From Halomonas eurihalina (GTDB lineage Bacteria > Pseudomonadota > Gammaproteobacteria > Pseudomonadales > Halomonadaceae): a stretch of 64,000 nt of DNA. Below the pieces are notes generated by a model. The model saw only the letters and a program-made list of their open reading frames with translations, made no database searches and was not told the origin of the DNA. Positions 55,137-63,889 of this stretch are shown in pieces. The position numbers were made by a program, and so were the translations under genes. The stretch is taken from positions 248,001 through 312,000 of the forward strand of contig NZ_VTPU01000001.1 of the NCBI RefSeq assembly GCF_008274785.1, written 5' to 3'. Every line of letters starts with the position of its first letter. The stretch's first letter is position 1.

Positions 55137-57209
55137 TCAGCCCCGAGCGTGCTCGCCGGACGGCTTGACCGATGCCTCGACCAGGCGCGCACCGAATGCC
55201 TGCTGTAACTGCTTAACATGGGGGTCGGCCTTCAGGGCGTCAACCGCCTGGGCATGACGCTCGGCGGCGAGCCGGTCGGCACGCTGTTTGGGCGTTTCCA
55301 CCGAATCGGGCAATTCACCATCGCTGATCACCAGGCGCCGCTCGACCCCCGCCCCGGCCAGGGCCTCCCGGATGCGCTCCACGTGCACCTCGGCCTGCAT
55401 CGCGGCCTGGGAGGGATCCAGGCGCAACTGCAGGACCTCGCCGTCATCATGTTCGACCATGCAGTGGGCCGCCAGGTTGCGCGTGAGTCCGGACAATCCC
55501 AGGGTATCGAAGCTCGCCAGCCAGGCATCGTGGGTCAGGGCGCCATCGGCCACGACAGGCTCGGCGGCGGGTGTCGGTGACTCTTCCTCGATCGCCTCGG
55601 CAGGCGCCGGCTCCGCTGCCTCAGTCGCGACCTCGAGCGGCGGAGCGCTATCGATATCGGGGGCCGACGCAACGGATGATGCCACCTCGTTGGGTTCGAG
55701 GGCCTGCGCTTCGACGCTCTCTTCCGGCTCGGCTGGAGCCGGCTCAGCGGAGGCTTCCGGATTCGCGGGCATGTCCTCCCAGGGCGGCGTCGAAGCCGGC
55801 TGGGGCGACGCTTCGGGAGATTCTGGAGGCTCGACAGCCGGTTCGGGCACCGCTTCCAGGGTGGGATCAGGTGCTGCAGTGGGCTCCGGTGGCCTGGCCG
55901 ATTCCTCCGCAGCAGGCGGCTCGGGCGCCGAGGTCTCGGTGCTGGCAGGCGCATTCTCCTCCCTGGCAGGCGCGGCGGAAGACTCGCCACTCGGAACACC
56001 TGCTCCGCCACTGCTTTCTCCACCGCTTTCTCCACCGCTTTCGCCGCCACTCTCGCTACGGCTTTCGCCACGCATCGGCAGCGGCGTTTTGGCGGGCCTG
56101 GGCACGCCCTGGGGACGGAAGGCCAGCATGCGCAGCAGCGTCATTTCCAGCGCGGTGCGCAGATCCGGCGCGTGGCCCATGTCGCCCCGCCCCTGCACAC
56201 CGATCTGGTAATAGAGCTGGATATCCTCGGCGGTGAAGCGCGCCGCCAGTGCCAGCAGGTCATCCCGGTCGCCGTGTCCGTTGTCCAGCGCATCCGGCAC
56301 CATCTGGGCGATTGCCAGCCGGTGCAGGATGGCGGTGACATCGTCGAGCACGGCGGCGAAATCCGGCCCCTGCTCGGCCAGCGCGGCGACCTCGGCCAGC
56401 AACCGGGCGGCATCCGCCTCGGCCAGGGCCTCGATCAACGCCAGTACGTGTCGATGATCGAGAGTGCCCAGCATGGCTGCCACATCGCCATGACGAACCT
56501 CGCCCTGACCAAAGGCGATGGCCTGGTCGGTGAGACTCATGGCGTCGCGCATCGAGCCCTCGGCTGCCTTGCCGAGCAGCCACAGCGCGCGCTCCTCGAA
56601 GGGAACGGACTCGGCCTCGAGCACCATCGAGAGATGACCAACGATGCGCTCCGGCGGCATGTGCTTGAGCGTGAACTGCAGGCAGCGCGACAACACCGTG
56701 GGCGGCAGCTTCTGCGGATCGGTGGTCGCCAGCAGGAACTTCACGTGGGGCGGCGGTTCCTCCAGCGTCTTCAGCAGGGCGTTGAAACTGCTGGTCGACA
56801 ACATGTGTACCTCGTCGATGAGATACACCTTATAGCGCCCCTGGGTCGGCGCGTACTGCACGTTGTCGAGCAGTTCGCGAGTGTCCTCCACCTTGGTGCG
56901 CGAGGCGGCGTCGACCTCGAGCAGATCGACGAAGCGCCCCTGATCGATGGCCTGGCAGTTCGCGCATTGCCCGCATGGTTGCGAGGTCACGGCCTCGTCG
57001 CCCGGGCCACCCGCCGTGCAGTTCAGGCACTTGGCCAGTATGCGCGCCAGGGTGGTCTTGCCCACGCCCCGAGTACCGGTGAACAGGTAGGCATGATGCA
57101 GCCGCCCCTGGTCCAGGGCATTGACCAGCGCGCGCTGGACATGCTCCTGCCCGACCAGTTCATGGAAGGTGCGCGGCCGCCATTTGCGGGCCAGTACCTG
57201 ATAGCTCAT
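55137..57209 (-). CDS. dnaX: DNA polymerase III subunits gamma and tau
   Basis: 690 residues. Clamp-loader ATPase with Walker A FTGTRGVGKTTLARILAK, zinc-binding cysteines (CLNCTAGG, CGQCANC), Walker B YLIDEVHML and the sensor SRCLQF. Between about 385 and 560 is a long acidic linker rich in Glu, Pro, Ala and Ser that contains ESGGESGGESGG. The C-terminal tau domain that binds the polymerase follows. I find no A6G slippery site, so a frameshifted gamma form is not supported. Start MSYQVLARKWRP is the family start. Confidence 0.95.
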   Translation of the reverse strand: MSYQVLARKWRPRTFHELVGQEHVQRALVNALDQGRLHHAYLFTGTRGVGKTTLARILAKCLNCTAGGPGDEAVTSQPCGQCANCQAIDQGRFVDLLEVDAASRTKVEDTRELLDNVQYAPTQGRYKVYLIDEVHMLSTSSFNALLKTLEEPPPHVKFLLATTDPQKLPPTVLSRCLQFTLKHMPPERIVGHLSMVLEAESVPFEERALWLLGKAAEGSMRDAMSLTDQAIAFGQGEVRHGDVAAMLGTLDHRHVLALIEALAEADAARLLAEVAALAEQGPDFAAVLDDVTAILHRLAIAQMVPDALDNGHGDRDDLLALAARFTAEDIQLYYQIGVQGRGDMGHAPDLRTALEMTLLRMLAFRPQGVPRPAKTPLPMRGESRSESGGESGGESGGESSGGAGVPSGESSAAPAREENAPASTETSAPEPPAAEESARPPEPTAAPDPTLEAVPEPAVEPPESPEASPQPASTPPWEDMPANPEASAEPAPAEPEESVEAQALEPNEVASSVASAPDIDSAPPLEVATEAAEPAPAEAIEEESPTPAAEPVVADGALTHDAWLASFDTLGLSGLTRNLAAHCMVEHDDGEVLQLRLDPSQAAMQAEVHVERIREALAGAGVERRLVISDGELPDSVETPKQRADRLAAERHAQAVDALKADPHVKQLQQAFGARLVEASVKPSGEHARG

Positions 57210-57355
57210 GCGGCTCGGAATCCTTGCAGCTGGGCCGGCTGGCAGCCGGAAACGTCTGATTCGCCGATCACGGCGAATACTTGGAAGTCGGCTCATTCTA
57301 CCGGGTGGCGACCGGGGCGCAAAGTCGCGGCAAGGGCCGGCGTTTTCCATGCCGA

Positions 57356-58402
57356 TCACTCGGAAGTCGCCGCTCTGCCCTCGAAGCCGCTCAGCACGTT
57401 GACGACGTTGATGCCGATCTCCTCCACCGCGTAACCGCCTTCAAGCAGGAAGGTCGTCGGCAATCCCAGACCGGACAGACGGCGACCGACCTCGCTGAAG
57501 TCGTCGCTGGTCAGCTTGAACTCGCTGATCGGGTCGTTCTCGAAGGCATCCACACCGAGCGAGACGATCAGCAGTTCGCAGCCGGCGGCGCGAATGCGCG
57601 CCAGGGCATCGTCCAGCGCCCTCGCCCAAGTTGCAAAATCGGTGCCCGGCGGCAACGGATAGTTGGCATTGAAGCCCTCGCCCTTGCCCCGACCGGTCTC
57701 CTCGGCATGACCGAGAAAATACGGGAAGCATTGGCGCGGATCGCCATGCAGCGACAGGAAGAGCACATCATCACGCTCGTAGAAGATCTGTTGGGTGCCG
57801 TTGCCGTGGTGAAAATCGATATCCAGCACCGCCACCCGGACGAGGCCGTGATCCAGCGCGTACTGGGCGGCAATGGCGGCATTGTTGAAGAAGCAGTAGC
57901 CGCCGAACTGGTCGGTAGCGGCGTGATGGCCCGGCGGCCGGCACAGGCCGAATGCCGGCTCGCCTGTGGTCAGGCTATGACGAACGGCGGACAGGGCGAT
58001 GTCCTTGCTCGCCTGGGCCGACTCGAAGGTGCCCTCGCAGATCGAGGTGTCCGCCGAGAGCGCATAGTGGCCGAGCCGCCCATCGAGATGCTCGGGAATG
58101 ACATCGCCCGGCATGGTGCGTGTCGGCCAGATCCAGGCGATCACCTCGCCCTGGCGCCCCAGGGCTTGCCATTCGTCCCAGCATCCGGCCAGAAAGTCCA
58201 CGTAGTCACGATCATGGATCGCCAGGACCGGCGCGAGCCCGAAGTCATCGGGCTCGCGTACTTCTCCAAGCGCTGTCCTGTGCACTCGCTCGAGTACCAG
58301 ATCGACGCGTTCGGGGCACTCATAGGGCGTCACCAGGACGCCGCCATCCAGCTCTGTACGCGCTCGCCGCTGCTGGGTAGCGACACTGTGGAAGGTCAAC
58401 AT
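57356..58402 (-). CDS. Acetylpolyamine amidohydrolase (histone-deacetylase family)
   Basis: 348 residues of the HDAC fold. The active-site sequence is CRPPGHHAATDQFGGYCFFNNAAIAA; metal ligands lie in LDIDFHHGNGTQQ and LGVDAFENDPIS. GGYAVEEIGINVVNVL at the C-terminus strongly matches the Pseudomonas acetylpolyamine deacetylases I recall, more than AcuC. It removes acetyl groups from acetylated putrescine or cadaverine. Single gene on the minus strand before dnaX. Confidence 0.9.
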   Translation of the reverse strand: MLTFHSVATQQRRARTELDGGVLVTPYECPERVDLVLERVHRTALGEVREPDDFGLAPVLAIHDRDYVDFLAGCWDEWQALGRQGEVIAWIWPTRTMPGDVIPEHLDGRLGHYALSADTSICEGTFESAQASKDIALSAVRHSLTTGEPAFGLCRPPGHHAATDQFGGYCFFNNAAIAAQYALDHGLVRVAVLDIDFHHGNGTQQIFYERDDVLFLSLHGDPRQCFPYFLGHAEETGRGKGEGFNANYPLPPGTDFATWARALDDALARIRAAGCELLIVSLGVDAFENDPISEFKLTSDDFSEVGRRLSGLGLPTTFLLEGGYAVEEIGINVVNVLSGFEGRAATSE

Positions 58403-58445
58403 CGGCGTATCGACTCCTTGAGCATCTCAGAGAGCTGACAGGATA

Positions 58446-59153
58446 TCAGGAAGCTACCGCCTGCTGCTCCAGTTCGCGCTTGAGCGAATCATCGAGCCCC
58501 AGCGCGGACGCCAGCTGATCGAGCCAGGCACGCTCCATGGGATTGTCGTCGTCGATCACCGCGACGCTGACCAGGTACATTTCCCGGGCCGCCTGGGGCG
58601 AGTCTGCCTGGCGTGCCAAGGCCAGCGCGTCGAGCGGCGCCTTGAGCTGACGTTCCACCCAGTCGTGCAGCTCGTCATCGGCCCCCATTTCATCGATTTG
58701 CTCGGCGAGCATGACACGCTCCCGCTCGTCGACATGACCGTCGGCCCGGGCCGCCATGATCATCGCCTGCAGCAACTCCAGGCTGCGTTGTTCCTGCTGG
58801 CTGCCCTCGAGATGATCCATGGGCCGGCCTTCACGCGCCTCATCGCCATCGGCACCGCCCCGGGAATTCTGCCAGGCCTTCCAGGCCAGCATGCCGACAC
58901 CGGCGATGGCGCCATACTTGAGCGCCTTGCCGCCCATCTTGCGCCCCCGCTTGGAGCCGATCAGCATGCCCAGGGCACCACCGCCCAGCAATTGCTTCGG
59001 GTCGAAACCGCCCTTCTGGCCTCCGCTCTGGCCACTGCCGCTTGAGAACTGGGACGACAGGTTATCGACCATGCCCTTGAGATCCGTGCCGCCCGTTCCG
59101 GAGCTGCCGCCGGCCTGCTTCATCAACTGATCGAGAATGCGCTTGGCGTTCAT
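58446..59153 (-). CDS. TerB-like/DUF533 inner-membrane-associated protein
   Basis: 235 residues. The N-terminal half is glycine- and serine-rich (SSQFSSGSGQSGGQKGGF) with one weak hydrophobic segment (LKYGAIAGVGMLAWKAW). The C-terminal half (about 115-230) is the helical TerB-like domain (LLQAMIMAARADGHVDERERVMLAEQI). Resembles E. coli YebE; function unknown. ATG follows GGAGG. Confidence 0.85.
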   Translation of the reverse strand: MNAKRILDQLMKQAGGSSGTGGTDLKGMVDNLSSQFSSGSGQSGGQKGGFDPKQLLGGGALGMLIGSKRGRKMGGKALKYGAIAGVGMLAWKAWQNSRGGADGDEAREGRPMDHLEGSQQEQRSLELLQAMIMAARADGHVDERERVMLAEQIDEMGADDELHDWVERQLKAPLDALALARQADSPQAAREMYLVSVAVIDDDNPMERAWLDQLASALGLDDSLKRELEQQAVAS

Positions 59154-59351
59154 CCTGGCCTCCTTTTCGAGTTCGCCACTGCCTTGGATGATCGGCTCGC
59201 CACTTCGTTTCATCAAGCCGTAAATACGCAGGCAGGATGAGCCACGTACAAGCAGGATGAGCACGGAAGAATGGCGCAAAAAAGCAGAAGGGGGAGGACA
59301 GGATAGGGGAAGGAGAAAGAATGGGGAAATAACTCGGGCCAGAATGGAGGC

Positions 59352-59455
59352 GGCCCCGACAGCCACATCCCGGCACACGCGTCCATCACTACCGTTGCTC
59401 CCTTCCGGGCCTGGCGGGGTTCGCGATCTAGCGTTGCGGGAGGACCGACGGGGCC
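59352..59455 (-). ncRNA. ffs: 4.5S RNA, signal recognition particle RNA
   Basis: On the minus strand the ends GGCCCCG and CGGGGCC pair, and the apical domain has the invariant GGAAGG loop flanked by GGGAGCAACGG and CCAGGCCC, with TCCCGCAACGCT and GCGTGTGCCGGGATG as in E. coli ffs. About 104 nucleotides. It scaffolds Ffh for co-translational membrane targeting. Confidence 0.95.
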
Positions 59456-59519
59456 ACCACAGACGACACATTTTGCTGTCGAACTCGACGGGCGATCAAG
59501 TGCTTATCGAGCGGTGCGC

Positions 59520-59548
59520 ACTATAACAAGCACACGTCCTCCGGACAA
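59520..59548 (-). promoter_or_regulatory. Promoter of ffs
   Basis: On the minus strand TTGTCC (59548-59543), 17 bases, then TATAGT (59525-59520), followed by a GC-rich discriminator (GCGCACCGC) as in stringently controlled stable-RNA promoters. It implies a 5' leader of roughly 55 bases removed during maturation. Confidence 0.75.
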
Positions 59549-59679
59549 GTCATGAAAGCTGTCGCGCCTTGCGTTGGTACGGATCGTCACAGGATGGCGC
59601 GGGTCTCGACTATGCTGAGGGATAGCATCATTCGAAGGGCGAGCGCCGATGCCTCGTCCATCGCACCATGGAGGTAGCT

Positions 59680-60903
59680 ATGAAAAAGGATCCCGACAAG
59701 GGCTACATCGCTCTGCTGGGCTGGAGCCTGAACGCCATCGAGGCTGCCGAGAATTTCGACCGCCGCTACGTGATCGTGGCACCCGACTGGGCAGAGGAAT
59801 ATTGCCAGCAGCACGACCTGCCCTACGTTTCCTGGAACTTCGAGCGCCTCAACGACCGCTCCATGGAGATCGCCGAGACGCTCAAGGACATGGGCGTCAA
59901 CGTCGCCATCCCGCTGTACGAGGAAACCGTGGAATGGGCCGGCGCCATCAACTCAGTGCTGCTCGACAATCCGCGCCTCTACGGCCAGTCGCTGTTGCTG
60001 CGCGACAAGGCGCTGATGAAACGACGCGCGCAGCTCGGCGGCATCCGTGTCGGCATCTTCGAGGAAGCCCACGACAAGGACGACGTCATCCGTTTTCTCA
60101 AGCGGGTCAACCAGACGCTGCTCAAGCTCGATGGCGACCCCAACGACCCCATCCACCTCAAGGCCTTCGACAAGGCGGGCTGCCTGGGCCACCGGGTCAT
60201 TCGCACGCCGGATGAAGTCGACACCATCCCGGAAGAAGAATTTCCGGTACTGATGGAGTCCCACCTGGACGGCTGGGAGTTTGCCGTCGAGGCGTGGGTC
60301 CACAACGGCAAGATCGCCTTTCTCAATATCTCCGAATACGTGACCCTGGGCTACTCGGTGTTCGTGCCTGCCTCTCCCGAGCTCGAGCGCTACCGTCCGC
60401 AGATCACCGCCCAGATCGAGAAGCTGATCAAGACCTTCGATATCGAGTTCGGCCTGATCCACCCGGAATACTTCGTCACCAGCGACGGCGAGATGTATTT
60501 CGGTGAGGTCGCCTACCGACCACCCGGCTTCAAGGTTTTCGAACTGCTAGAGCGCGTCTATGGCTTCAATGCCTACCAGGCCAGCATGCTGGTCTTCGAT
60601 CCCAAATCGACGCCCGAGGATGTAGCCGCCTTCTTCCCGAAGGAGGTTGTCGACGCCGACGGTTACGCCGGCTGCTTCGGCGTCTACCCGCGCCTGAGGG
60701 TCGTCAACCGTCTGGAAATCCCCGAGGAAGTGGAAGATCACCCCTATTTCGAATCCCACGAACTCGCGCCTCCTCAGCAGGAAACCGTCACCAAGCGCAC
60801 GGCCTTCGGCACGCACTGGGGGCTGGTCTACTTCAAGGGCGACGATCCCCATCGCCTGCGCGATCTGCTCAAGACACTGGAAGAACTTGATTTCTATGTC
60901 TGA
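59680..60903 (+). CDS. ATP-grasp domain enzyme of unknown substrate
   Basis: 407 residues. An N-terminal pre-ATP-grasp region (1-95) ends in NVAIPLYEETVEWAG. The ATP-grasp core includes LLRDKALMKRRAQLGG, FPVLMESHLDGWEFAVEAWVHNGKIAF and the metal-binding strand MYFGEVAYRPPG. This layout belongs to the carboxylate-amine/thiol ligase superfamily, which joins an acid to an amine through an acyl-phosphate. The C-terminal 100 residues (CFGVYPRLRVVNRLEIPEEV) resemble the PurK-type tail. ATG is chosen for the GGAGG five bases upstream. It is followed after 39 bases by a large protein with a papain-like site, suggesting a joint peptide-related job. Substrate unknown. Confidence 0.88.
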   Translation: MKKDPDKGYIALLGWSLNAIEAAENFDRRYVIVAPDWAEEYCQQHDLPYVSWNFERLNDRSMEIAETLKDMGVNVAIPLYEETVEWAGAINSVLLDNPRLYGQSLLLRDKALMKRRAQLGGIRVGIFEEAHDKDDVIRFLKRVNQTLLKLDGDPNDPIHLKAFDKAGCLGHRVIRTPDEVDTIPEEEFPVLMESHLDGWEFAVEAWVHNGKIAFLNISEYVTLGYSVFVPASPELERYRPQITAQIEKLIKTFDIEFGLIHPEYFVTSDGEMYFGEVAYRPPGFKVFELLERVYGFNAYQASMLVFDPKSTPEDVAAFFPKEVVDADGYAGCFGVYPRLRVVNRLEIPEEVEDHPYFESHELAPPQQETVTKRTAFGTHWGLVYFKGDDPHRLRDLLKTLEELDFYV

Positions 60904-60942
60904 ACGGGGCGTCATGACGAAAAGTGATGATCGGGAGTCCGC

Positions 60943-62991
60943 GTGACGACGCAATCGAACAACCCTCACAACGGTGGGCCGCCCAATGACGATGGCAAGC
61001 TCGCCGCCCTGCTGACCAAGCTGGATACCGCCATCGGTCAGCTGGCCGAGGCCCCGGACTTCGCCAAACCCGGCAAGCTCCCCCAGGTACTGGACACGGC
61101 TCGGCGGGCGATGCTTCAGGAAGGCGGGTGCGCGGCGGTCGAGTGGCGCGCCATGGAGATGGAACAAGCGGGCCTCTTCCAGGGTTCCGACTGGGCCACG
61201 CCCCAGTTCCTGCTGCCCTCGCTGACCGTTCAGGCATTGCAGAGTCCCGATCCGAATACCGTCGTTGTCGAGGCCTTGAGCGAGTTGCGCCTGCTGCCCG
61301 TGGCCAAGGGTGAAACACGCCATGCGCTGATCTCCGCGGAGCAGGCGCACCATTACCTGACCCAAGTCATGGCCTTGAACCTATCGCTGCTGTTCGGTGC
61401 CCCCACCGAGGCGGAACGCGCCACCCAAGGACGACTGGCCAACCTGCCCCGCCAGCTGTTCCAGCACCTGGCGACGCGCATCGGCTACGAGCACATCATC
61501 GACAGGCTGATCGAAGAGATCTGGCGCATCCTCAACCAGCGACCGATCCAGGTCGAGCCGGTCAAGCGCATGATCACCCAGATCGCCATCTGCCAGGCCG
61601 ATCCCGCTATCGACCTGGGCGCCAGTGGCCAAGGCGCCGATCGTCTCGTCAGCTCGCTGTTCGGCCCTACCCAGGCCTGTCGCGAGGATCCCGGTCTCGA
61701 CATCTATCGTGAACGCCTGGCGAGCATGGATGCTACCGCCCTGCAGGCGGAGGCCACGGGCTTCGCACGGGCCATGCACGATACGGGGCTGGTGTCGCCT
61801 TATCATGCCGTGCTGCTTCAGCACCTCACCGATCACGGCGACCACCTGCTCGCCGAAGCCTTGGGGCTCTCCGCCACGGGGCGCGACTGCCTGCTGTGCT
61901 ATCAGGAACTGGTGCGCACCCTGATTCGCGATGCCATCCTGCCGGAAACGGCCCAGGCGGCCTATGGCCTGGCATTGATGCTCGAGCGCGGCATTCTCTA
62001 TCAACCGCCGGTGGCACCGGCCATGTGGCGCCAGCTCGGCCTGCCGCTTTCGGAATGGTCCAGGGCGCGCCTCAACCTGGCCTACGGCGAGGCCGTCTCA
62101 CCGAGCGCCAGACTCCTGGAAGGCGTACTCTGCATGCTCGGGCAGCCGCTCGGGGTCGGCCAGGGCAACAACCCGACCTGCCAGTCGGCCCGCGCCCTGT
62201 CGATGTGGGCCTACAACGATCCAGACTATCTACTGCAGATGGTGGCCTGGGCGGCCCGGGACGACGAGATCATCATGCACTTCGAGGGCCAGCCGATCTC
62301 GTCCATGGCGAGCCTCTCCGGCGTGGCCAGCGAATTGCCCATGGACCTCGACCCGGTCTCGCTGATCGTGGTGCCTCACCTGGACCGCATCTACGCCGAA
62401 ATGGGCCGACGCTGCATCGGCCGGGAAGGCGATCCCCATCGCTGGGTCAATCCCGAATTCCATGGCTGGTGGTCGGGACGAGGCTTTCGCATCAATGTCG
62501 ATGTGGCCAGTGGCCAGTTGACCGAGCTGGACACCTTCCTGCGCCACTTCTATGCCAGCTACCACCCCGACTACAACGGCAACCAGCCGTTGATCCATCC
62601 CCAGCCGGCAGGCATCGCCGTGACCGACAGCGCCGCCCGTTTCATCGGCTGGCACGCCATCACCATCCTGCGCGCCGGACTCGATCCCGACGGCACTACC
62701 CGCGTCTATTTCTACAACCCCAATAACGACAGCGGCCAGGACTGGGGCGATGACGTCAAGGTCAGCACCGCCGGTCGCGGCGAACGCTTCGGCGAGGCCT
62801 CGCTGCCCTTCGATCAGTTCGCCTCCCGACTCTACATCTTCCACCACGACCCGCTAGAGCGTGGCGAACTGGCCCAAGTGCCCCAGTCGGAGCTCGAGCG
62901 TGTCATCAGCTATATCGAGCGCAGCTGGGGGGCCGACCGCCTGCCTCCGGCCGGCCTGCAGGCCGCCGAGAGCAACACGCCTCACTCGTGA
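60943..62991 (+). CDS. Uncharacterised protein with candidate papain-type active site
   Basis: 682 residues from a GTG with GGGAG five bases upstream. I recognise no family. The N-terminal 380 residues look all-helical. The C-terminal part contains Gln407 and Cys413 (GVGQGNNPTCQSARAL), six residues apart as in papain, then His571 (GWHAITIL) and Asn592 (YFYNPNNDSGQDW), in the papain order. HWAITI-like and strand-rich sequence around His and Asn supports a C-terminal papain-like fold. There is no signal peptide or membrane helix. Encoded right after an ATP-grasp enzyme, probably in one operon. Whether it is a peptidase, amidase or transferase is open. Confidence 0.75.
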   Translation: MTTQSNNPHNGGPPNDDGKLAALLTKLDTAIGQLAEAPDFAKPGKLPQVLDTARRAMLQEGGCAAVEWRAMEMEQAGLFQGSDWATPQFLLPSLTVQALQSPDPNTVVVEALSELRLLPVAKGETRHALISAEQAHHYLTQVMALNLSLLFGAPTEAERATQGRLANLPRQLFQHLATRIGYEHIIDRLIEEIWRILNQRPIQVEPVKRMITQIAICQADPAIDLGASGQGADRLVSSLFGPTQACREDPGLDIYRERLASMDATALQAEATGFARAMHDTGLVSPYHAVLLQHLTDHGDHLLAEALGLSATGRDCLLCYQELVRTLIRDAILPETAQAAYGLALMLERGILYQPPVAPAMWRQLGLPLSEWSRARLNLAYGEAVSPSARLLEGVLCMLGQPLGVGQGNNPTCQSARALSMWAYNDPDYLLQMVAWAARDDEIIMHFEGQPISSMASLSGVASELPMDLDPVSLIVVPHLDRIYAEMGRRCIGREGDPHRWVNPEFHGWWSGRGFRINVDVASGQLTELDTFLRHFYASYHPDYNGNQPLIHPQPAGIAVTDSAARFIGWHAITILRAGLDPDGTTRVYFYNPNNDSGQDWGDDVKVSTAGRGERFGEASLPFDQFASRLYIFHHDPLERGELAQVPQSELERVISYIERSWGADRLPPAGLQAAESNTPHS

Positions 62992-63133
62992 ACACTCGGG
63001 CGCTGCGGCGCCCTTTCCGTGGCCTGGCAAGCGTCAGTCCGGTAGTTCGAGTCACATCCGGCCTCATCGGTATCCGACGAATCAATGCCTTGTGTCATAA
63101 TACCGCCATACCCGCTGCCGGAACCGATGCACC

Positions 63134-63889
63134 ATGCCACGCCTCGATCAACTCCTGCTCGGCCAGGGCTTGGCCCGCTCACGCACCCGCGCCCAGCGGC
63201 TGATTCGCCATGGACGGGTACGCCGCGCCGACGACGGTAAGGTGCTGATGCGCCCCGGCGAAAAGCTCGCCGAGACGGTGGAGTTGATGGTCGATGAGGA
63301 TCCCGAGGAGCGCTATGTCTCCCGGGCTGGCCTCAAGCTCGAAGCTCTGCTGGAGACGCTGTCGCTCGATCTTCACGGCCGGAGCGTCCTCGACGTGGGG
63401 CAATCCACCGGCGGCTTCACCGACTGTGCACTGCGCCATGGCGCTCGTCATGTGATCGGCGTGGAGGTGGGACGCGACCAGTTGGATGCCCGCCTGCGCG
63501 CAGACCAGCGTGTCCTCTACCTGGAAGGCCTGAATGCCCGCGCCATGCGCGATGATGCCCGCCTCCAGGCGGCACTGCGTTCACATCCGGTGGATGTCGC
63601 CGTCATGGATGTCGCCTTCATTTCCCAGACCCTGATTCTGCCGGAGTTAGCCGCCATCCTGCCCACGGGAAGTGAGCTACTGTCGCTGGTCAAGCCACAG
63701 TTCGAAGTCGGCCCCGAGGGCGTCAACGCCCAAGGCCTGGTCACCGAAACACACCGCTACGCCGACGTTGAAACGAAACTGCGCGCCGCCTGCGCGTCCA
63801 CTGGCTTCGAGATCCACTACTGGCGTGAAAGCCCGATTCGCGGCGGCGATGGCAACCGAGAGTTTCTTCTCTACGCCCGGCGACGTTGA
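63134..63889 (+). CDS. tlyA: TlyA-family rRNA methyltransferase
   Basis: 251 residues. An N-terminal S4 RNA-binding domain (MPRLDQLLLGQGLARSRTR) leads into an FtsJ-like methyltransferase with the SAM motif LDVGQSTGGFTDCALRHGA and RYVSRAGLKLEALLE. By homology it 2'-O-methylates cytidines in rRNA; the family is also annotated as hemolysin A. 142 bases downstream of the preceding gene. Confidence 0.93.
   Translation: MPRLDQLLLGQGLARSRTRAQRLIRHGRVRRADDGKVLMRPGEKLAETVELMVDEDPEERYVSRAGLKLEALLETLSLDLHGRSVLDVGQSTGGFTDCALRHGARHVIGVEVGRDQLDARLRADQRVLYLEGLNARAMRDDARLQAALRSHPVDVAVMDVAFISQTLILPELAAILPTGSELLSLVKPQFEVGPEGVNAQGLVTETHRYADVETKLRAACASTGFEIHYWRESPIRGGDGNREFLLYARRR

Larger units (their letters stand above)
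59154..59679. other. Intergenic region holding the ffs gene
   Basis: 526 bases without a protein gene. From left: a purine-rich tract (59271-59335, pyrimidine-rich on the minus strand), 4.5S RNA (59352-59455), its promoter (59520-59548), and the upstream region of the ATP-grasp gene. I see no terminator hairpin after the RNA gene and no clear promoter for the plus-strand operon. Confidence 0.6.

Noticed and set aside
59271-59335. Terminator for ffs or an ordered repeat
   Set aside because: The stretch is purine-rich on the plus strand but has neither a hairpin nor a regular period, unlike the heptad tract at 52381.
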